Source of the DNA: Rhodospirillaceae bacterium
GTDB lineage: Bacteria > Pseudomonadota > Alphaproteobacteria > UBA8366
Direction: 5' to 3'
Length of the DNA stretch: 8,756 bases
Assembly (NCBI GenBank): GCA_002711555.1
Contig: PARQ01000007.1
Coordinates: 197,465-206,220, forward strand
Part shown: positions 7,672 through 8,756 of the stretch, piece by piece
Position numbering within the stretch: the stretch's first letter is position 1
Layout: the number at the start of each line of letters is the position of its first letter
Notes under the pieces: generated by a model
Databases searched by the model: none
Told to the model about the DNA's origin: nothing
The model's input: the letters and a program-made list of their open reading frames with translations, nothing else
Made by a program: the position numbers and the translations under genes

Positions 7672-7929
7672 TTAACCAGGTGGTAACTGGGAGTGGTTAC
7701 CATCCACCTCAGGGGGTACTGGGTCATAACCAGAAGAACCCCAGGGGTTACATCGCAAAATGCGTACGCTTCCAAGCAAGATCCCGTTCCATGGACCATG
7801 GATTTTAATTGCCTCAGTAACGTAAGTTGAACAATTCGGATGGAAGCGACAACTATTCCCTGTAAAAGCGGCAAACGTGAGCTGATAGCAGCGAATGCAA
7901 AACACAAGACATTTTCCAAAAAGTTGCAT
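7672..7929 (-). CDS. yidD: Membrane protein insertion efficiency factor YidD
   Basis: YidD is a small membrane-associated protein that helps YidC-dependent insertion. The 85-residue product contains the whole family signature: CRFHPNCSTYVTEAIKIHG (27-45), then LGSVRILRCNPWGSSGYDPVP (52-72), with conserved C27, C33 and C60. The N-terminal 20 residues form an amphipathic/hydrophobic helix that here carries three further cysteines (C7, C11, C14), which I do not recall as a family feature. The C-terminal PPEVDGNHSQLPPG tail is ordinary. The ATG abuts the rnpA stop (TGA then ATG) and is served by AGGGGA inside the last rnpA codons, six bases upstream. Its position between rnpA and yidC is the standard bacterial arrangement. 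A longer reading frame (7503-7919) overlaps it in another frame and is a shadow. Confidence 0.95.
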   Translation of the reverse strand: MQLFGKCLVFCIRCYQLTFAAFTGNSCRFHPNCSTYVTEAIKIHGPWNGILLGSVRILRCNPWGSSGYDPVPPEVDGNHSQLPPG

Positions 7930-8319
7930 TCATTTTCCCCTATATTCGCATCGCGGCGCCATCACATCAGCCTTGCGCCATACATTCAATTTTTTCATCG
8001 CAGTCTTAAGATCCGCTTTTATTGCTCGAAACGGCCGCTTGGTGGTCGCCAATCTTGCTATGATTACATAATCGCAACCAACTAAACCGTGTAAAGGCAT
8101 AACCTCCTCTACCGCTGCACGCAAGCGCCGCTTAGCCCTATTCCGAACCACAGCGTTCCCAACCTTTCTGCTAACAGTATAACCTACACGTATAGCCTTG
8201 CCAGCTTCGTCATTGAGGCACACCTGTAATAGCAAGCCTGGGGCGACAAAGTAACGTCGAGCGGCAGCCACGTGGAGAAACTGCGCGCGCCGTTTCAACG
8301 GCAATACGCCGGTCGGCAT
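7930..8319 (-). CDS. rnpA: Ribonuclease P protein component RnpA
   Basis: RnpA is the protein subunit of RNase P, which with the catalytic RNA removes 5' leaders from precursor tRNAs. The 129 residues include the N-terminal LKRRAQF (8-14), which typically contacts pre-tRNA leader, and the RNR motif VGYTVSRKVGNAVVRNRAKR (45-64) extended by RLR, with R59-N60-R61 at its centre. DYVIIAR (83-89) is the following family strand. The protein is strongly basic. The ATG lies two bases after the rpmH stop, and the only purine-rich stretch nearby is too close to it to be a proper ribosome site, so translation probably depends on ribosomes finishing rpmH. The stop abuts the yidD start. The C-terminal 20 residues beyond the fold vary across the family. 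Confidence 0.95.
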   Translation of the reverse strand: MPTGVLPLKRRAQFLHVAAARRYFVAPGLLLQVCLNDEAGKAIRVGYTVSRKVGNAVVRNRAKRRLRAAVEEVMPLHGLVGCDYVIIARLATTKRPFRAIKADLKTAMKKLNVWRKADVMAPRCEYRGK

Positions 8320-8321
8320 GC

Positions 8322-8456
8322 CTATGCAGACAAAATCTTGCGGCCCTTGGCACGCCGCCGGGCAAGCACTTGACGGCCAGACTTCGTAGCCATTCGAGCG
8401 CGAAAACCATGGCGACGTTTACGAACCAATCTGCTCGGTTGAAATGTACGTTTCAC
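8322..8456 (-). CDS. rpmH: 50S ribosomal protein L34
   Basis: L34 is a tiny basic protein of the large ribosomal subunit. Its 44 residues match the family almost throughout: an N-terminal [20 protein letters not shown], then [20 protein letters not shown] and the end ILSA. Length 44 is standard. The start codon is GTG at 8456, preceded by GGAG with a 6-base spacer, and no in-frame ATG exists before residue 22. It is the first gene of the - strand run, with rnpA two bases downstream. The promoter-like pair at 8491-8519 would give a leader of roughly 30 bases. The rpmH-rnpA pair is nearly universal in bacteria, often close to dnaA or the replication origin, but I see no DnaA-box cluster here. 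Confidence 0.97.
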   Translation of the reverse strand: MKRTFQPSRLVRKRRHGFRARMATKSGRQVLARRRAKGRKILSA

Positions 8457-8462
8457 GAAGGA

Positions 8463-8466
8463 CTCC
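8463..8466 (-). promoter_or_regulatory. Ribosome binding site of rpmH (supports GTG start)
   Basis: GGAG on the - strand, six bases before the GTG at 8456. It fixes the start of the 44-residue L34. Confidence 0.7.
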
Positions 8467-8490
8467 AAACGCTATTTAATTAACGTGCGC

Positions 8491-8519
8491 TCTATAGAAT
8501 TTATCGCCCACTAAGTCAA
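8491..8519 (-). promoter_or_regulatory. Candidate sigma-70 promoter for the rpmH operon
   Basis: On the - strand TTGACT (8519-8514, five of six consensus bases) is followed by a 17-base spacer and TATAGA (8496-8491, four of six). The predicted transcript would start near 8484, about 28 bases before the rpmH GTG. The spacing is ideal, and no other promoter is seen upstream of this run of tightly packed genes. Confidence 0.55.
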
Positions 8520-8622
8520 CGATCCCTGTAAAACAAGTAATCAAGCGGAACAATAACAAATGACAATTTACACGAAAACTGGTTTTTTCACGATCCACCA
8601 ATAGGTACTATCAACGAAGATT

Positions 8623-8756
8623 ATGAGCACAAAACCGATAAAAAATGACACAGATGAGAAACGCAGGAAATGCAGAGTCCGGGGAAGTTCGCGCCCACTC
8701 CGTAAAGTAGTAGTTGTACCTCTAGTACTTGGGCTAGGGTTTACTTTATTTTACGT
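8623..8756 (+). CDS. Unrecognised ORF, 5' end only; probable membrane-anchored protein
   Basis: I do not recognise this gene, which is cut by the window edge after 44 codons. It starts with ATG at 8623. The first 28 residues are polar and strongly basic (MSTKPIKNDTDEKRRKCR, then VRGSSRPLRK), and are followed by VVVVPLVLGLGFTLFY, the start of a membrane helix. By the positive-inside rule this would place the N-terminus in the cytoplasm and the rest outside. That pattern is shared by many anchored proteins (periplasmic adaptors, SURF1-like proteins, cytochrome chaperones), and nothing visible chooses among them. It is divergent from rpmH across 166 bases. Only a weak GAAG, three bases before the ATG, could serve as ribosome site, and no clear + strand promoter is visible. 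The other two + frames hit stops within this stretch. Confidence 0.4.
   Translation, partial: MSTKPIKNDTDEKRRKCRVRGSSRPLRKVVVVPLVLGLGFTLFY

Noticed and set aside
7503..7919. 138-codon - strand open frame spanning yidD, the gap and the yidC start
   Set aside because: It overlaps yidD and yidC, whose frames carry clear family motifs. It starts from TTG, crosses the boundary of both genes and shows no recognisable domain, so it is a shadow frame.
7840..8085. 81-codon + strand frame opposite rnpA and yidD
   Set aside because: It lies antisense to two certain genes and has no motif; its basic composition merely reflects the complementary strand.
8570..8590. AAAA-CTGG-TTTT hairpin with T-run in the divergent region
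   Set aside because: The stem is four A-T pairs only, so it would not be stable; it is also upstream of, not after, the + strand ORF.
8457..8622. Replication origin next to rpmH
   Set aside because: rpmH is often near oriC, but this interval has no TTATCCACA-like DnaA boxes and no AT-rich 13-mer array, and dnaA is not visible.

Overview
The window reads as a core-chromosome segment of an alphaproteobacterium with moderate, AT-leaning base composition (judged by eye, not counted). The evidence is the gene order rpmH-rnpA-yidD-yidC-engB-argB-(pyrimidine 5'-nucleotidase-like HAD)-dapD-dapE meeting truA-fmt, together with the protein types: the YidC form with a lysine in the first core membrane helix, and the EngB and HAD signatures. 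I could not run a database search, so placement below class level is open. All complete genes look intact, with family-typical lengths and catalytic residues.

Left part (1-968, + strand): the 3' end of fmt overlaps truA by an ATGA junction. A 255-base gap (969-1223) follows, where truA converges on dapE. It holds only weak hairpins and no convincing gene.

Middle and right (1224-8456, - strand, read right to left): rpmH, rnpA, yidD, yidC, engB and argB are packed with gaps of 0 to 34 bases, so they look like one transcription unit. A promoter-like pair (TTGACT, 17 bases, TATAGA) lies 35 bases upstream of rpmH. A 232-base gap (from the preferred HAD start) separates argB from a HAD hydrolase, dapD and dapE. 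That gap holds a 26-codon ORF that would encode a tiny single-helix membrane peptide. The clusters therefore couple ribosome assembly (L34, EngB), tRNA processing (RnpA), membrane insertion (YidD, YidC), arginine synthesis (ArgB) and the lysine/diaminopimelate pathway (DapD, DapE).

Right edge (8457-8756): a 166-base divergent intergenic region leads into the start of an unrecognised + strand ORF whose first 44 residues look like a basic cytoplasmic tail followed by a membrane helix. The window cuts it off.

I found no mobile element, CRISPR array, tRNA, rRNA or phage gene, and no evidence of a new multi-gene system. The least explained items are the argB-HAD gap with its two opposite-strand 26-codon ORFs, and the truncated gene at the right edge.
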